64,000 nt of DNA from Monosporascus cannonballus. Taxonomy: Eukaryota; Ascomycota; Sordariomycetes; Xylariales. Where the stretch lies: contig QJNS01000195.1 of NCBI GenBank assembly GCA_004154925.1, positions 1-64,000 on the forward strand, written 5' to 3'. Positions 1 to 13,100 of this stretch are shown here, piece after piece. The notes under the pieces are model-generated. The model ran no database searches and was not told the DNA's origin. It saw nothing but the letters and a program-made list of their open reading frames with translations. The translations under genes were made by a program, and so were the position numbers. Each line of letters opens with the position of its first letter. Position 1 is the stretch's first letter.

Positions 1-49
1 CGCTTTTTTCGACCTACCGGGTGTGGGTCTACACGGACCATCGCCGATC
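1..49 (+). repeat. Left terminal inverted repeat
   Basis: Inverted copy of 15,631-15,679 with about 46 of 49 positions identical. The first mismatch (CGCTTTTTT against CGCCTTTTT) is a C-to-T change as expected from RIP. The repeat contains the core ACCTACCGGGTGTGGGTC and may continue left of the window. Confidence 0.75.
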
Positions 50-1972
50 AACTTCCATATAACGTTAATAACGTTATGAGGCTTAGCAACACTTGGCATC
101 AAAAAATGGGTGCGATTTTCGGCAATGGCGGTAATTGTTTCTCATGGTAATAGAGGCCGATTTTAAGAATCCATTCGTTAACTTCGTTTTTGACCCAATG
201 GTAATAATAATAATAGCTCGCATATAGAAGAACGAGATACGAGGCCGGAAACGGAAGCCCCTTTTCGAAAAACGGCCTAATTATACGCCCTCGAAGCCCG
301 TTTCGCAACCGGTTCGAAATTATTTAAAGTGTCGGCAACTTGAAATTTTGTTGTTTTAATACATTACCGAATCCTTATAGTAAAGAACGTTTAAGGTCAG
401 TATTTTCCGCTCTTTGAGCCCTTAAAAGGTTTAATAGAAAATAACTTTTCTGAAGGTTTTTGCCGCCCGATAGTTAACGAAATTCTAAATTATTTTAAAT
501 TTAAAAGTATTTCGAATATATTTACATAATAACGTAATAAAAATAAATTCTTTCCGAAATAGCCGAAATAATACACAGCTATATAGCCTGTATTAAAAAA
601 GTTACTATAGGAATGTTTTGTTAAAACGCGTAAAGCTAATAAAATCGTTATTTAATATTGGTTCCGGCGTACTTCATAAGACTTTTTCGCTTAATTAAAC
701 CCCGACTGCAGTATTATATTTGTTTTTTCGTTAAGATAGTTTTATAGCTTTTTTACGCGTTAAAAGATTATTCGAAAAAGGATTACGAAAATCGTTATGA
801 AAAAGCTCCAAGCAATTATCCGAATTATTAATTTTTTCGTACAATTTATTAAGCGCAATAACCGCTAAAGTAATTATTTAAACCTAGTTTTATAATCGTT
901 ACTTTTGAAGCCCTTTAAAGTTAAATCTATACGCCGTTTCTTCTTTTAATTTATCTTTAATTTTAACGAAATTTCTTTTTTTCGAATTTATTAAAAGATA
1001 TACGTATAACTTTAAAAACGTGCGTATAATTATTGGCTGAACTAATGAAAGTAGTTTGGGCAAAACGTAAATAATAGTTATATTAATTGTTAATAAGAAT
1101 AACGGAATATCTTTTAAATAAATCTTTATTTTTAACGATAAAAATATATATATAATATTATTTCTATAAAATTAAGGAGATCAATTTTTTTAATATAATA
1201 ACCCGGTTTCTATAACGTTAATATTACCTGCGCTTACCAATTATTTCCATTCACTAGATACGGTTATTAATAATCCTTTTAAGATATATCTTCAGAAAGA
1301 AATCGAAAAATATCTTAAAAATTTAAAGAAAATAAGTATTTTTTAAAAGAAATTATTAATTAACGAAGAATTATGTTTATAATAATCATAAATCGCGTTT
1401 AGAACCGTTTTAAAATAATAAAAAAAGTTTATACAGCGATTATTTATATAAAATTAGATTACGATTAATCCTAATAGTTCGGAAAATTATATGATGAAAA
1501 TTAAGGACGTTAATACAAAGCTAATTAGCTTTATAGGATAAAAAAAATTTATTTAGGATAATAGCTTTATAAAATGTTACGAAGTTATTAAGAATAAGTT
1601 TATTTTGTTATTATAGTTTGTTATCGTTAAAAAGAATATACCAAAGATATCGAAATATTATCGTATATTAAAAAAGGCTTTAATATAGTTGTATAAGCAC
1701 CGCGATTGGGATATAAATAGTAATAAAAGTATTTTAATCGAAAGACTAAAAAGGTAGAATTAGCAGTAATAAAAGTAATAGAAACAGCCACCCTTTTTTA
1801 AAGCCGTTAATTACGCTAATCCTGACGAAGATCCAGCTTTGACAGCTGTTATAATATCTAATTAGGAGTTTCTAAGAGCTTTCGTTTTCCTTAAATATAT
1901 CGTTAATGTTATAAATCTTGATATAGCTGTTATATAGGGAGCGGATCTAAAAGTAATTCGACTGTTCAAAAT
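50..1972. other. AT-rich degraded sequence, interior of the outer repeat
   Basis: Very AT-rich DNA, full of TAA/TAT and poor in CA/TG but with CG dinucleotides retained, the pattern of CpA-directed RIP. Stops occur in all frames apart from a 69-codon minus-strand stretch at 99-308 (Lys/Trp/Tyr-rich, no recognised domain). A plus-strand frame around 1,829-1,975 stays open except for two TAG codons and could be a mutated coding end, but I cannot assign it. It ends at the CGTAA target duplication (1,973-1,977) of the inserted gypsy element. Confidence 0.55.
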
Positions 1973-1977
1973 CGTAA

Positions 1978-2330
1978 TATGACGGCTAGGCGGTTTAACT
2001 AACTATTAAATCTAAGTCGTACGGGTTTATATTGATAAGAATATCGTAGGAGTCTAAATAATAAATATAATAACGTATTACGTTTCGTAATACTGAAGGT
2101 ATTTTAAGTAATAATATTTTATTATAAATTAAAGTTATTTAAACTTATAGAAATAATAAGCGTATATATCCTAATCCGACTTACTAGCTTACTACTAGTA
2201 AGTTAGTGATCCGGCTTATTGGCTCACTATTAGTAAGTTGGTAATCTATTACGTAATTTGACCCATTGTCTTCTTTTGGCTTGTCTGTCAGAAATCGTTT
2301 CTAGAGGCCGTAATCCGTTAGGTCGTAATA
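1978..2330 (-). repeat. 3' LTR of gypsy copy A (reversed)
   Basis: About 353 bp, homologous to the reverse complement of the B LTR at 2,974-3,386. Shared landmarks are the run TCGTACGGGTTTAT and a short repeated block built from ACTTACTAGCTTACTACTAG. A purine-rich tract lies just inside it (complement of 2,331-2,346), which is where the 3' polypurine tract of an LTR element belongs. That places this as the 3' LTR of a minus-strand element. Confidence 0.75.
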
Positions 2331-2973
2331 CGAGTTCTCTTTTTCTAAAATCTTGCTTTTAAGATTTTTTTTTTCAGTAAATGCTTTTATGTTTATTATT
2401 ATGGCTTTCTGTATCTTTAAGTTTCTTTTTCGCACAATTACTTAATATATTGCTTTAGTTATTTTAATTAAGCTCAAAGGTTTTATCGTTATATTTTTTA
2501 AAGAAGTTTTCCGATATCTTAATTGATAAATAATAAAAAAGGGTTTACGGTACAAAGAATATATACGTAGGAGATATTTTTATAATAAAAGAAAAATCTC
2601 TATATTTATAATTAATCGTTATATCGTCAAGGCTCTTCGATTAAAAAAAGAGAAATTAATAACGGAAAAAACTTTAGTTAAATTTTTATCCCTGTTTTTT
2701 TATATATAGCAATAACATTAACATTATTATCTTGATGGTACTAAATTTATTAACTAGGCCCTTTAATTATTGGACGAATTTAACGATTTTGCTCATTTGG
2801 AATTAAAGTTTGTAATCGAGGTTTAGGCTTCGAATAAAGTAAACGTTATCGATTAGAGTGCGATGAACTACAAGCTTTTTTTTAGATCTCGTAAATTGAA
2901 ATACTATTATTTCGAGTAATTCCGCCGTTATTAATAAAATTTTTTTAATAAACGCTAGACCTTAATAAGGTTT
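2331..2973 (-). mobile_element. 3' end of the internal region of gypsy copy A
   Basis: The reverse complement of 2,331 to about 2,500 aligns by eye with the last 160 bp of the internal region of copy B (about 9,260-9,416). The alignment includes a shared GAAAGCAAGATTT-like stretch just before the polypurine tract and LTR. It is cut at 2,974, where the 5' LTR of copy B starts. No reading frame survives. Confidence 0.7.
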
Positions 2974-3386
2974 TGTTATAGCTCAACGAGCTACGGTCTC
3001 TAAGAACGGTCTGCTATGACTCAACCAAAAGTGCGCGGTGGGGCAGGTCACGTGATGGATCACTAATTCACTGGTGGTGAACCAATAAGCCGGATTACTA
3101 ACTTACTAGTAGTCAGCCAGTAAATCGGATCATTAAATTATTAGTAATAATCCAACTAACAGAAATAAAATATATACGTTTATTGTTTTTATAATTTAAA
3201 TAATTTCAACTTATAATACTTATTAATATTAATTATTTATAATATAATATTATTATTTAAGCCATTTTTGATATTACGAAACATAATACGATTATTATAT
3301 TTATTACTTAGATTTCTACGATATTTCTATCAACATAAACCCGTACGATTAAATTTAATAATTAGTAAAATTTTAAGTTCGTTATA
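2974..3386 (+). repeat. 5' LTR of gypsy copy B
   Basis: Direct repeat of 9,417-9,795 and inverted repeat of 1,978-2,330. This copy still carries a less mutated GC-containing stretch near 3,025-3,060 (GGTGGGGCAGGTCACGTGAT), which helps align the more eroded copies. Confidence 0.75.
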
Positions 3387-6300
3387 TGTTATAAGTTTTT
3401 ATTTAATAATACCGTTAAACGTTAAATAATATCGATTAATATCATATTTATTAACAAATAGCCCAAATAACTTACTTATCAAATCCTTAATTATTCGAAT
3501 AATAGAATAGAATCTAAAAAGAAAAAGAAAAAGTTTCGAATTTTTTTGCGAAAAAGATTTTCGATAATTAAATGTTATAAACGAATATATTTTTTAGTTT
3601 AAAAGAAATAATAATAATTTTACGATATTCTTTTAAGTCGTTTATAAGAAGCTTAAGAAAAAAAGAATTCCTAAAATTGAGAAATTTTTTCGAATAAGTT
3701 AAATTATTTAGCTAAATTTTATTAAAAAATTAAAAAAAGTTTTTAAGTTTTTTAAGCCAAAACTTTTCGACGGAACTTTAATTAGGTTATAATTGTTTTT
3801 AATTTAATACCGAATATATTTTAAATATTTTCTTATTTAATTAATTACGTTTATTATACGAATTAAATTCGTAATTAGACGATTTACGAGAAATACGATT
3901 ATTTAGTTTAAATCCGTTATAAAAAAGTATATTATTTTGTTAATTAAAAAACGAAATCCAAAAATAATACAAACTTATAGCGATTACAAATAATTCGAAT
4001 AAGTATTAATGAAAATTTTCGGAATAATAAACGAAAAGATAAAAGCCGAAATACAAATCTAATATTTACGATAAAAAAGACTAATATTTAATTACGGTAA
4101 TATATTAATTTAGTTAACAGCTAAATTAAATTAGAAATTAAAAATATTAATATTTAAGTTTTTTAATAGCTTGAAAAAAATATTTTTTTAAAGTTTAATC
4201 GGCCTAAATATTTATTAAATTATATCGTTATAATAATTAAGATTAATAATCGATGATACGTATAATGTATTAAGGATTTTAAAAGAAAAAATAATAACAC
4301 ATTTCGATATATGATTAATATTAACGTTTTTTAATATAATAATACTTTTTACACTATAAAATTAAAAATTATATATAAAAAGGATTAAAATTAAATTAAA
4401 TGTTATAATTATAATAAAAGAAAATATAAGGTATTGTAATATAACGTACGTAAAAAACCTTTTTAAATTAATTAAAATTTTATATTTAAAAATAATTTAA
4501 AAACATTAAAAAAACAGAAGTAAATTTATTAATATAATTCAACCTAAATATATACCAGGTTCCTTATGGCAAAAGGTTTAATAAAAATTATAAAAAGCTA
4601 AAACACTAATTTAATAAATATTGCGAATATAACAAAAAGTATTATAAAGATAATTATGCGAATACCCAAATTAAATAGGAAAAATTTATTTCGAAACCTT
4701 TAATCGATATAGCAAAATATACGCCATATATTGTCCAGGAAGAGAATATTTCGATTAGAAAAATGGAAATAATATATTTACGTACAAATTACGTATATAT
4801 ATTATAAAGGATTTAATTTTCTAAATCGTATCGAAAATAATAAGAACGATAAGTAATAATATCGACAGTTTCGAACTATAGCTTTAAGAAATATCTAATA
4901 GTTAGCCGAAATAAAAAGCTGGCCCGAAAAAAAGTAATGTTTGTAAAAAAACCTTTTTTATTATTATGGATAATATAATTACCAAACGGAAAAGGAATTA
5001 ATCTAGTGTATAATAAAAAAAGTATTACTAAAGAATTATTATAAATCTTTATTTTTAATTGGTATTTATTATAAATTTTTAAAAAAGAAAAGTTATTAAG
5101 GAAAAAATACGTTAGTTTACGGAAGATTTTTAAAACGATAATTAAAATAACATATAATAAGATATAATTGTAAATACGAAAAAATAATTTATTTAATAGA
5201 AAACAAAATTATAACAAAATTAAAAATAATTAATATAATTCGAAAACATAATACGCCGGTAATAATAATAAATATAGCAGTTTAACGCATTAAACGAAAA
5301 AACGTAAATAAAGTTTAATAAATTCGAAAAAAAAATTAAAAGAATTATTAATAAAAAAGCCGCAAAATAATAAAATCTAAAGAAATTAAAGGGAATTTCC
5401 GAAAAAGGTTTTAAATGCGACGATAAAAATTATTAATAATTTTATTACTTTATAAATAAGCCTCGAAAAGTATTAATATATTGTCATAATAAATTGCAAA
5501 GCTTTAGACGGAAATTATATTATATTAAATATAATTAATAAATTTAAGTTATTATAAAAATACAAATTAAAACTTTATATAATAACGAATGCCGAAAGTC
5601 AATAATTTATTTATAATAACGGAAAAACTATACGCAAAATTATTTACCTTAAGATTTTTATTTAAAAATAATATTAAATAATTAATTTCGATATCGTTTT
5701 ATTTAGGAATTACGATAAAATTTTAGGATTATTATAGATACATTAATACGAAATTTTAATTAACGGTAAAATTAGCCAGGTAAAATTCGTTTTATTTTTT
5801 ATTAATAAATAAAAAAATTAAAATATTAATATTCGATTAATAATAATAATAAATATAAACATAGGGATATAATAAAATTTTATTATTTAAAAAATAAAAT
5901 ATAAAAACAACAAGTATTAAAAAATACGACGTATTATTATTATTATTAAACTAAAATTAAAATAATTAAATAATAATGTGTAATAAAGAAAATAATAACC
6001 CAAAAATTTAGAATATTTAATTAATATATTATTATAATATTATAAATATAACTAATTTTTAAAAAGGAATTCGATACGAAATTATTAAAATATAATAAAT
6101 AAAATTATGAAATAATTTTTAAGGAGAGATTTTCGACGAAGATTTACCTTATTTATAATTTTAACGGAAATAAGTTACGTATTTTCAAAACATATCTAAA
6201 AAATCGATTACAAAAAAATAAATTCGATTTTCGAAATTACCAATAAAATATTTTATATTTTTTATATTTTTAAAAACGGAAAATTAAAATTTATAATTAA

Positions 6301-9300
6301 TTATAGATAATTAAATAATATTATTATTAAGGATTATATACCGTAATTTGTAATTGCGGAAATAAAGAATTAATTTTACGAAATTAAATAATTTATAATA
6401 TTTAACTCGAAAAGTAAATATAACTTAATTAAAATTAAAAAAATATAAATGAACAATAATTGTTAAAATAAAATACGTATTATTCAAATATTTAATTCTA
6501 TTAATAAGATTTACGAACGTATTAACAATTTTTTAACGGATAATAAATTATCTATTATTAAAATATTTCGATATTTTCGTTATATGTTATTTCGACGATA
6601 TTTTTATTTTTTAAAAAACGGAAAAACTATACGCAAAATACGTTTATAAAGTTTTTTAAGTTTTATAAGACGTAAAATTATTTGTTAACGGAAACAAAAG
6701 TTAATTTTATAAGTAGGAAATAAAATATTTAGGATATATTATTATTTTAAGATATATTAAGATGGATTTTAAGAAATCTCTGTAATTACAAAACAATAAA
6801 TATTAACGATAATTAAAGAAATATAAGTATTTCTCGGATTTGCAAATTATTATAAGAAATTTATAAGAAATTTTAATAAAATAATTATATTTTTAACAAA
6901 TTTTACGAAAACAAAAGAATTTAAATAAACTCCAAATACGGAAAAAGCATTTTAGGATATTAAGGATGCAATTATTAATAAGTTAATATTAATTATGTAC
7001 AATTTAAATTATTTTGTTAAATTAAAAACCGATATTTTAGATTACGCGTTAAACGTAATGATCGGATAACGAAATAATTAAGGCAAATTGTATTTTATTG
7101 TATTTTTTTCGTATAAATTAAAAAAAACCGAACTTAATTACGGTATTCCTAATAAGGAATTTAAAGCTATTATTATGGTATTTTGAAAATTTAGGTATTT
7201 CTTAAAGGAAAGTTTGTATTAGATTAAAATTTATACGAATTATTAGAATTTTATTTGTTTTATTACGAATAAAGAATTTAAAAATAATAATTAAAATATG
7301 TAAAAAAAATTCGCGAACTTCGATTTCGTTATTATTTATAAAAAAAGCTTAGAAAATAATAAAGCGGATATATTAAGCAAATAACCAAATTTTAAAAAGA
7401 AATTGATTAAAGTTAGTTATATAATTTTTGATATTATTATAAAAGGATATTTAGATTTACGAGAGATTACGACAATTCGGGCAGTATCTTTCGATATATA
7501 TTAAAAAATTTAGTAGTATAACGATAGTTTCTTAAAAAACTAAAAAATGAATAAAAATTAAGTTTTAAGAAAATACCACAAAACTTTAGTACGAAACATA
7601 TATAAATATTAATTATATAAATATTTAGGAATCTATAAAACCTTAAAACGACCTTAACGTATATATTCCTTTCTTAAAATTAAATTAACGATATACATAC
7701 TTATATGGCAATACGATATTTGGGTTAAAGCAAAGATTCGGCGACATACGTTATACGGAGAATTATAATTATTATTAGTCGTAAAACGATTATAGTATTT
7801 AATTATATTCGATTTTATTATTAAACTTTTTATATTAAAAAAATCTAATTATAGAAATATATTATAATAGCATTTTCGTAATTGTTAATTAATTTACGAA
7901 ATGTTTTTATTTTTTTATCATATTACGAAAATACAGATGTCGAATAAATAGCATATATTTTTTTAGATATATCTTTAGCATCTACGGATTACGAATAAAA
8001 CTTATTTTACATAAAAAATTGATATTCGTATTTATATTTTAATAAAGCTTAATAACATAAATCGACATCAATTACACATTATTTAATATATTTAAACCTT
8101 AATTAAATAAATAAATAAAACGAATAAATTAGACCTTAGAAATTTATTTACGATATTATATTAATTACGAATAACATAATTAGGTTAAGAAACTATTAAT
8201 TGTATATTTAATTTATAATATTAGTAAATGTAAATTTTGATTTTATTTTAAAATTTTATAAAAAAATACGTAATAACGGTTTAATAAATATCAAAATAAT
8301 TTTTACGTTAAAATAATTATAATAGTTATATTAAAAAATAAAACCGAAATTAAAATTTGTACGGAATTAAATAAGTAAGTATTATAACTAGAAAAGGTTA
8401 AAAAAATTAATTTTTGAAAAAAGGGGAAATGGTTTTCTTTATTACAAAAAACATTTAAATAAAACGACCTAATAGAAAATTTGATTTTAAATATATTGGT
8501 TTATATAAAATCGTTAAGAAAGTTTCAGGAAATAATTATTAATTGGAACTTTTATCAAAAATTAAATTTTATTTAATTTTTTACGTTTTTTTATTCGAGT
8601 TCATAGCGGATATAATTAAAGTATATACGGTATAAAACGATATGAAAATAAAAATAAAAAATGAACAAATATATAAAGTAGAAAATATTATTTATATATG
8701 AAAATAAAACGGATTTATTTAATACCTAATTAAATGAAAAAAGTACTCGGATTTCGAGAATACTTAGAAACCTGTCAAAAATTTTATTAGCGTCTAATAC
8801 TTATTAAAGAATTTTTATCGGCAACGACAGAATTATCCGAAATAATCACGCCTTAATTTACGTTATCCAAAGAACTTACGACGTTTTAATTAGTAATATT
8901 TATACTTTTAGTAACTTAAATAATTATAATAAATTTGGTTTTTTATAATATAGATTCCGGAAATTTGTTTAACGACTGAAAAATACGATTTACGAATTTC
9001 GTACCTTATAATTAATGATATTAATGTGAACGACATATTCGAAAAAAACGCGCTAAAACTTCCGATAAGGATTTTTCCGCCACCAGTTTCTTTTTTTTAA
9101 CTTTTTCGATTTTGCAATATAACGATTAATCATAAAAACAAGGATTTCCGTCTTGTTATACGAATAACTTCGATAAACATATTCCTTATAACGAAAGATT
9201 CCATCCATTATTTGATAATTTAACTGCCGAACAAAATAAAAAGAATAAAGTATTACGTTAAAACTTTCGAATTTAATTAAATTAGCTAAAGTAAGTTATT

Positions 9301-9416
9301 ATTTAGATTTGCGAAAACGACGTTTAAATATACCGGAAAACATATTGAATAAATACAAAAAGGGTTATCAAAAAAAAGGAAATTTTGAAAGCAAGATTTA
9401 TAGAAGGGGAAGATCG
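3387..9416 (+). pseudogene. Degraded gag-pol of Ty3/gypsy copy B (RT, RNase H, integrase, chromodomain)
   Basis: Once encoded the retrotransposon polyprotein; now stops lie throughout. Reading through stops, the reverse-transcriptase active site appears as YFDD at 6,588-6,599. RNase H follows at about 7,031-7,390 with recognisable stretches LNYGIPNKEFKAI and ENNKADILSK. The integrase zinc-region GHxG...KTL-like segment reads YKYLGIYKTLKRP near 7,610-7,660. A chromodomain-like segment lies near 8,660-8,800, with YLIK-W-KKYSDFENT-W-KP once TGA is read as tryptophan. The stops are TAA/TAG at glutamine positions and TGA at tryptophan positions, which means C-to-T changes on both strands, as RIP produces. 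Family placement rests on domain order plus the chromodomain. Confidence 0.8.
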
Positions 9417-9795
9417 TATTATAGCTTAACGAGCTACGGTTTCCAAGAACGGTTTGCTATAACCCAACCACAAATACGCGGTAGAACAGGTTACGTAATA
9501 GATTACTAACTTACTGATAATAAGCTAGTAAGTCGGATTACTAAATTATTAATAATAATCTAATTAATAAGGATAAAATATATATGCTTATTATTTTTAT
9601 AATTTAGATAATTTTAACTTATAATACTTATTAATATTAATCGTTTATAATATAATATCGTTACCTAAGATATTTTTGGTATTATGAGACGTAATACGAT
9701 TATTATATTTATTGCTTAGATTCCTACGATATTTCTGCCAACATAAACTCGTACGACTACGGTTTAATAGTTGATTAAACTCTAAGCTCGTCACA
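9417..9795 (+). repeat. 3' LTR of gypsy copy B
   Basis: Begins TATTATAGC (TGTTATAGC before RIP) immediately after the polypurine tract at 9,402-9,413 and ends at GTCACA. It aligns with 2,974-3,386 over its whole length. Downstream, 9,796 onward is not LTR continuation but a reversed fragment of the same LTR. Confidence 0.75.
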
Positions 9796-9938
9796 TTATA
9801 TTGCAAATTAAAGCTATCTAAACTATGAAAATAATAAACGTATATATCCTGATCCGACTTACTGGCTTACTACTAGTGAGTTGGTGATCTATTACGTGAC
9901 TTGGCCCACTGTCTTCTCTTGGCTTGTCTGTCGGAGAC

Positions 9939-10101
9939 TGTTAGATATAAGGGATATCAGTTGTGTATATATTGATAACTAGTTGCAAGTGCTCTAAAAC
10001 GCGCACTGCACTTTAAAGTGATCTAGTTCCAGAAAATATATATTCCGATCAAAGGGAATTTTCCGTATATAGAGTGCTAAAGCACTCCCTGCTAATTAAC
10101 A
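9939..10101 (-). repeat. Copia 3' LTR (left)
   Basis: 163 bp and identical in length to 15,164-15,326. Differences are nearly all C/T or G/A. Shared blocks include AACTAGTTGCAA and GCTCTAAAACGCG. Confidence 0.85.
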
Positions 10102-13100
10102 TACCCCCTTAATACCTTAAAGCATTTACAGTATTAATTATTATAATTTCTAAAGCCATAATTATTTTTTTTTTTTCCAGCGATTAAAGTTTCTTAATTA
10201 ATTAATTTTTTCTTTAACATTTTTCGTAAGGCGTTTTTTATTAATCGAAAACTTTCGGAATATCTATTAATCCTAATTGTTTTTTAAAATGCTTAAAAAG
10301 CTTACGTAATAAAATTTTCGTAAAACTATTAATTAATATATTGTCTGTAAACGTATAATTTATTTTAATTAAAGTTTTTTTACGGTTTATCGTAATTAGT
10401 AATTATATATATTTATATGCTGTAATTTCGTTATTAATAAGGCAATATCGGTATTAATAAGCCGTATAATTTATTAATTATCGTATTATATATTTAAAAG
10501 TTTTATATTTAAAATAATTCTTAATTTTTTAATTAATCGAAAATTAAATAAAATTTCTTTTATAACTTACGTAAAAACAATAATTTCGTTTATGTTACAA
10601 AAATAAATATTATATTTTGTTTATTCGCCCGTTATTGTATTATTTTTCCGAATAATTTTATAAGGTAAATTTAATAATCTTTTTAATCGATTATATTATT
10701 TGCAAAAAAGCGTTATTTTAGATATTTAATAAATTCTTATTCTTAAATTATAACGTCAAAGTTTTGGTTCCGATTAAATATAATATAATTCGGTCGGTAA
10801 TTTTATAATATACGTTATTAAAATTTAAATTAAATCGGGCAAATTGGGATACTATAAAGAATATATCGGATCGCGTATTAACTATTACGAAAAAAATAAA
10901 GCCGATTTTTTGGATATTTATTAATAAAACTTAAATAGGCCAAATTAAAATTCGGCAATAATTTAATACCAGCTATAGGTATTTTTAAAAATTATTTGAA
11001 TTTTTTTAACTACTAAATTAATTAGCTTATTTATAAAATTAAATTAAAATAACCAGATTTTCTTATTAAATTTATTTTTAATTATTTCGATACCGAAATA
11101 TTATTAGAAATGTTTATTTTTATTAATGTATACCGTTTTTATATTTATTAGATTAATTAATTAATAAAGTTTTGATTCTTTTTACGATAGATTATAATAA
11201 TATCGTTTACAAAAAAAATATCTAAATATCTCTTAACGAATAATGTAATAAGATTTATAAGGAACGAAATTAAATCCTAATTTTTTAAACGTCTTAATAA
11301 AACTTTTCTGTTATAATAAAATTTTTTTAATTTATATAATATTTTTCTAATTAGAAAAATTTTGTTATATTACGGATATATTAAAGGCGTTTTTATATAT
11401 ATATCGTAAAATAAATTAATATTTGCGAAAATATTTATAACGTTATATTATTTAAATTTTAAGTTAAATTTAACAGTAATAATAATTAAAGTTTGAAACG
11501 ATTTTTAATAAAAATAATTGTATATATATTGTTATAAACAATTTTGAATTATTAATCGTTTTGTATAACAAAATAAGTTTTATATTTTTAAAACTAATTA
11601 TATTTATTAAATTTATAAATATATATTTACTTATACCTAAAAACTTATTTTGTTAATAAAAAATTAATTAATAATTTCCTTGGATTTTACTTTTTTATAA
11701 TTTTATAAATAAGTTTTTTTGGTTTTGCGAAATATTTTCTTTAACGGATATATATTTAGCTTTTTATAGTTTCGCGGTAGTAACAATAAATTACGTTTAT
11801 ATATCTGGCTTTATAATTTAAATCCTTTTTTATATATCAAAATATTATTTCTTTTTCGATTACGGTAATAAGTATTTTAAATAATTAATTTCTTTAAATT
11901 TCGCAGTTTACCAGCCGATTATTATACGTATTTATAAAAAAAAATTAGACGTCCTATATTAAATACAACATTTTATATCTTATATGTATTTCGAATAATA
12001 CCTTTTTAATACGGAATATATAAGGAGCTTACGTTTACAACCTATAAGGTACTTTTGTTATTTACCGTTATTTTAGATTAAATAATATAAAGAAAATTTG
12101 AGGTTATTTTTATTTTTTCATCAGCGTAATAATCGTAATAATTATTAGGGTAAATATTAATAATAATAATAATCCAAAAACCGGAAATAATTCGAATATA
12201 ACGGTTATATAAAAATAATTAATTCTTTATAAATAAACTTATTTTTCCTTATTCCGTACGTATTTTACGCTAATATTTTTTAAAAATTAATATTTTTGCT
12301 TAATCGGTAATTAAATTATTTTATTTAAGTTTTTATTTTTTATGTATAAATTAAATAATTATTATTTTAATTAAATATTTTTATTTATTAAAATAGTTTT
12401 TAAAACTTTTTTTATAATATATAAAAAGTTATTTTTTAAGTTTTTAATATTACTTAAAAAATAACTTTTTTGTTATATTACATATTTCGAATAATAATAA
12501 TTTTATTAATTAATAAGTTTTAAATTTGGTAAATATTCGTGATTTGGTAATCGACGAAATAATTAATTTACGTTTTAAAATTTAATTTTTAAAATGTTTA
12601 TTTTTTCTTCATAGCGGTAATTATTATAACGTAAACTATATAATTATATTTGCGTAAATAAGTTTATTAAGGTTTTCGATATAATATTATAAGGCTATTT
12701 TGATATACTAGATAAATATAATAAACCTTATATAGATTTTGCTTAAAAAATACGTATTCAAAAATGTGGTTATATAAATATATTACTGTTTTTAAAATAT
12801 ATAAAACTAAAAATAAAGGTAATTTAACGTTATTTTGTATCGTAATTACTTTTTATTATACTTTTTAAATATTTTAGATTTCCGTTTTAAATTTAAGTAT
12901 ATAATATTAAAAGTTTAAATTTAATATTAAAAAAACGATTAAAACATAATTTGAAATTGGTAATTTTTCAAAATTTCGTTATTATATTCGATTACTTACA
13001 AAAACATTTTAATTTAAGTTTTTAAACTTTTTAGAAAATATCGAAACGTTATAATTAATATATTTTGTTTTCGGTTTTTAAAGTAAATATCCGAAATAAA

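Larger units (their letters stand above)
2974..9795 (+). mobile_element. Ty3/gypsy chromovirus-type retrotransposon, copy B, RIP-inactivated
   Basis: The 5' LTR runs 2,974-3,386 (413 bp, starts TGTTATAGC) and the 3' LTR 9,417-9,795 (379 bp). Both close at the same motif, GTTATA in one and GTCACA in the other, a RIP-type difference. A purine tract AGAAGGGGAAGA directly precedes the 3' LTR. The roughly 6.0 kb interior holds degraded pol in Ty3/gypsy order (reverse transcriptase, RNase H, integrase, chromodomain). It lies inside or against copy A. No matching target duplication is seen (GGTTT left, TTATA right), which fits a deletion at the right junction. Confidence 0.8.

Noticed and set aside
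1978..3386. First read as a single foldback element with long inverted arms and a 643-bp spacer
   Set aside because: The spacer matches, in reverse, the last internal part of gypsy copy B with its polypurine tract, and CGTAA duplications lie at 1,973 and 15,367; two opposite gypsy copies explain it better.
9309..9509. 66-codon plus-strand frame across the gypsy 3' LTR boundary
   Set aside because: It spans the polypurine tract and LTR start of copy B, so it is retroelement sequence and not a gene.
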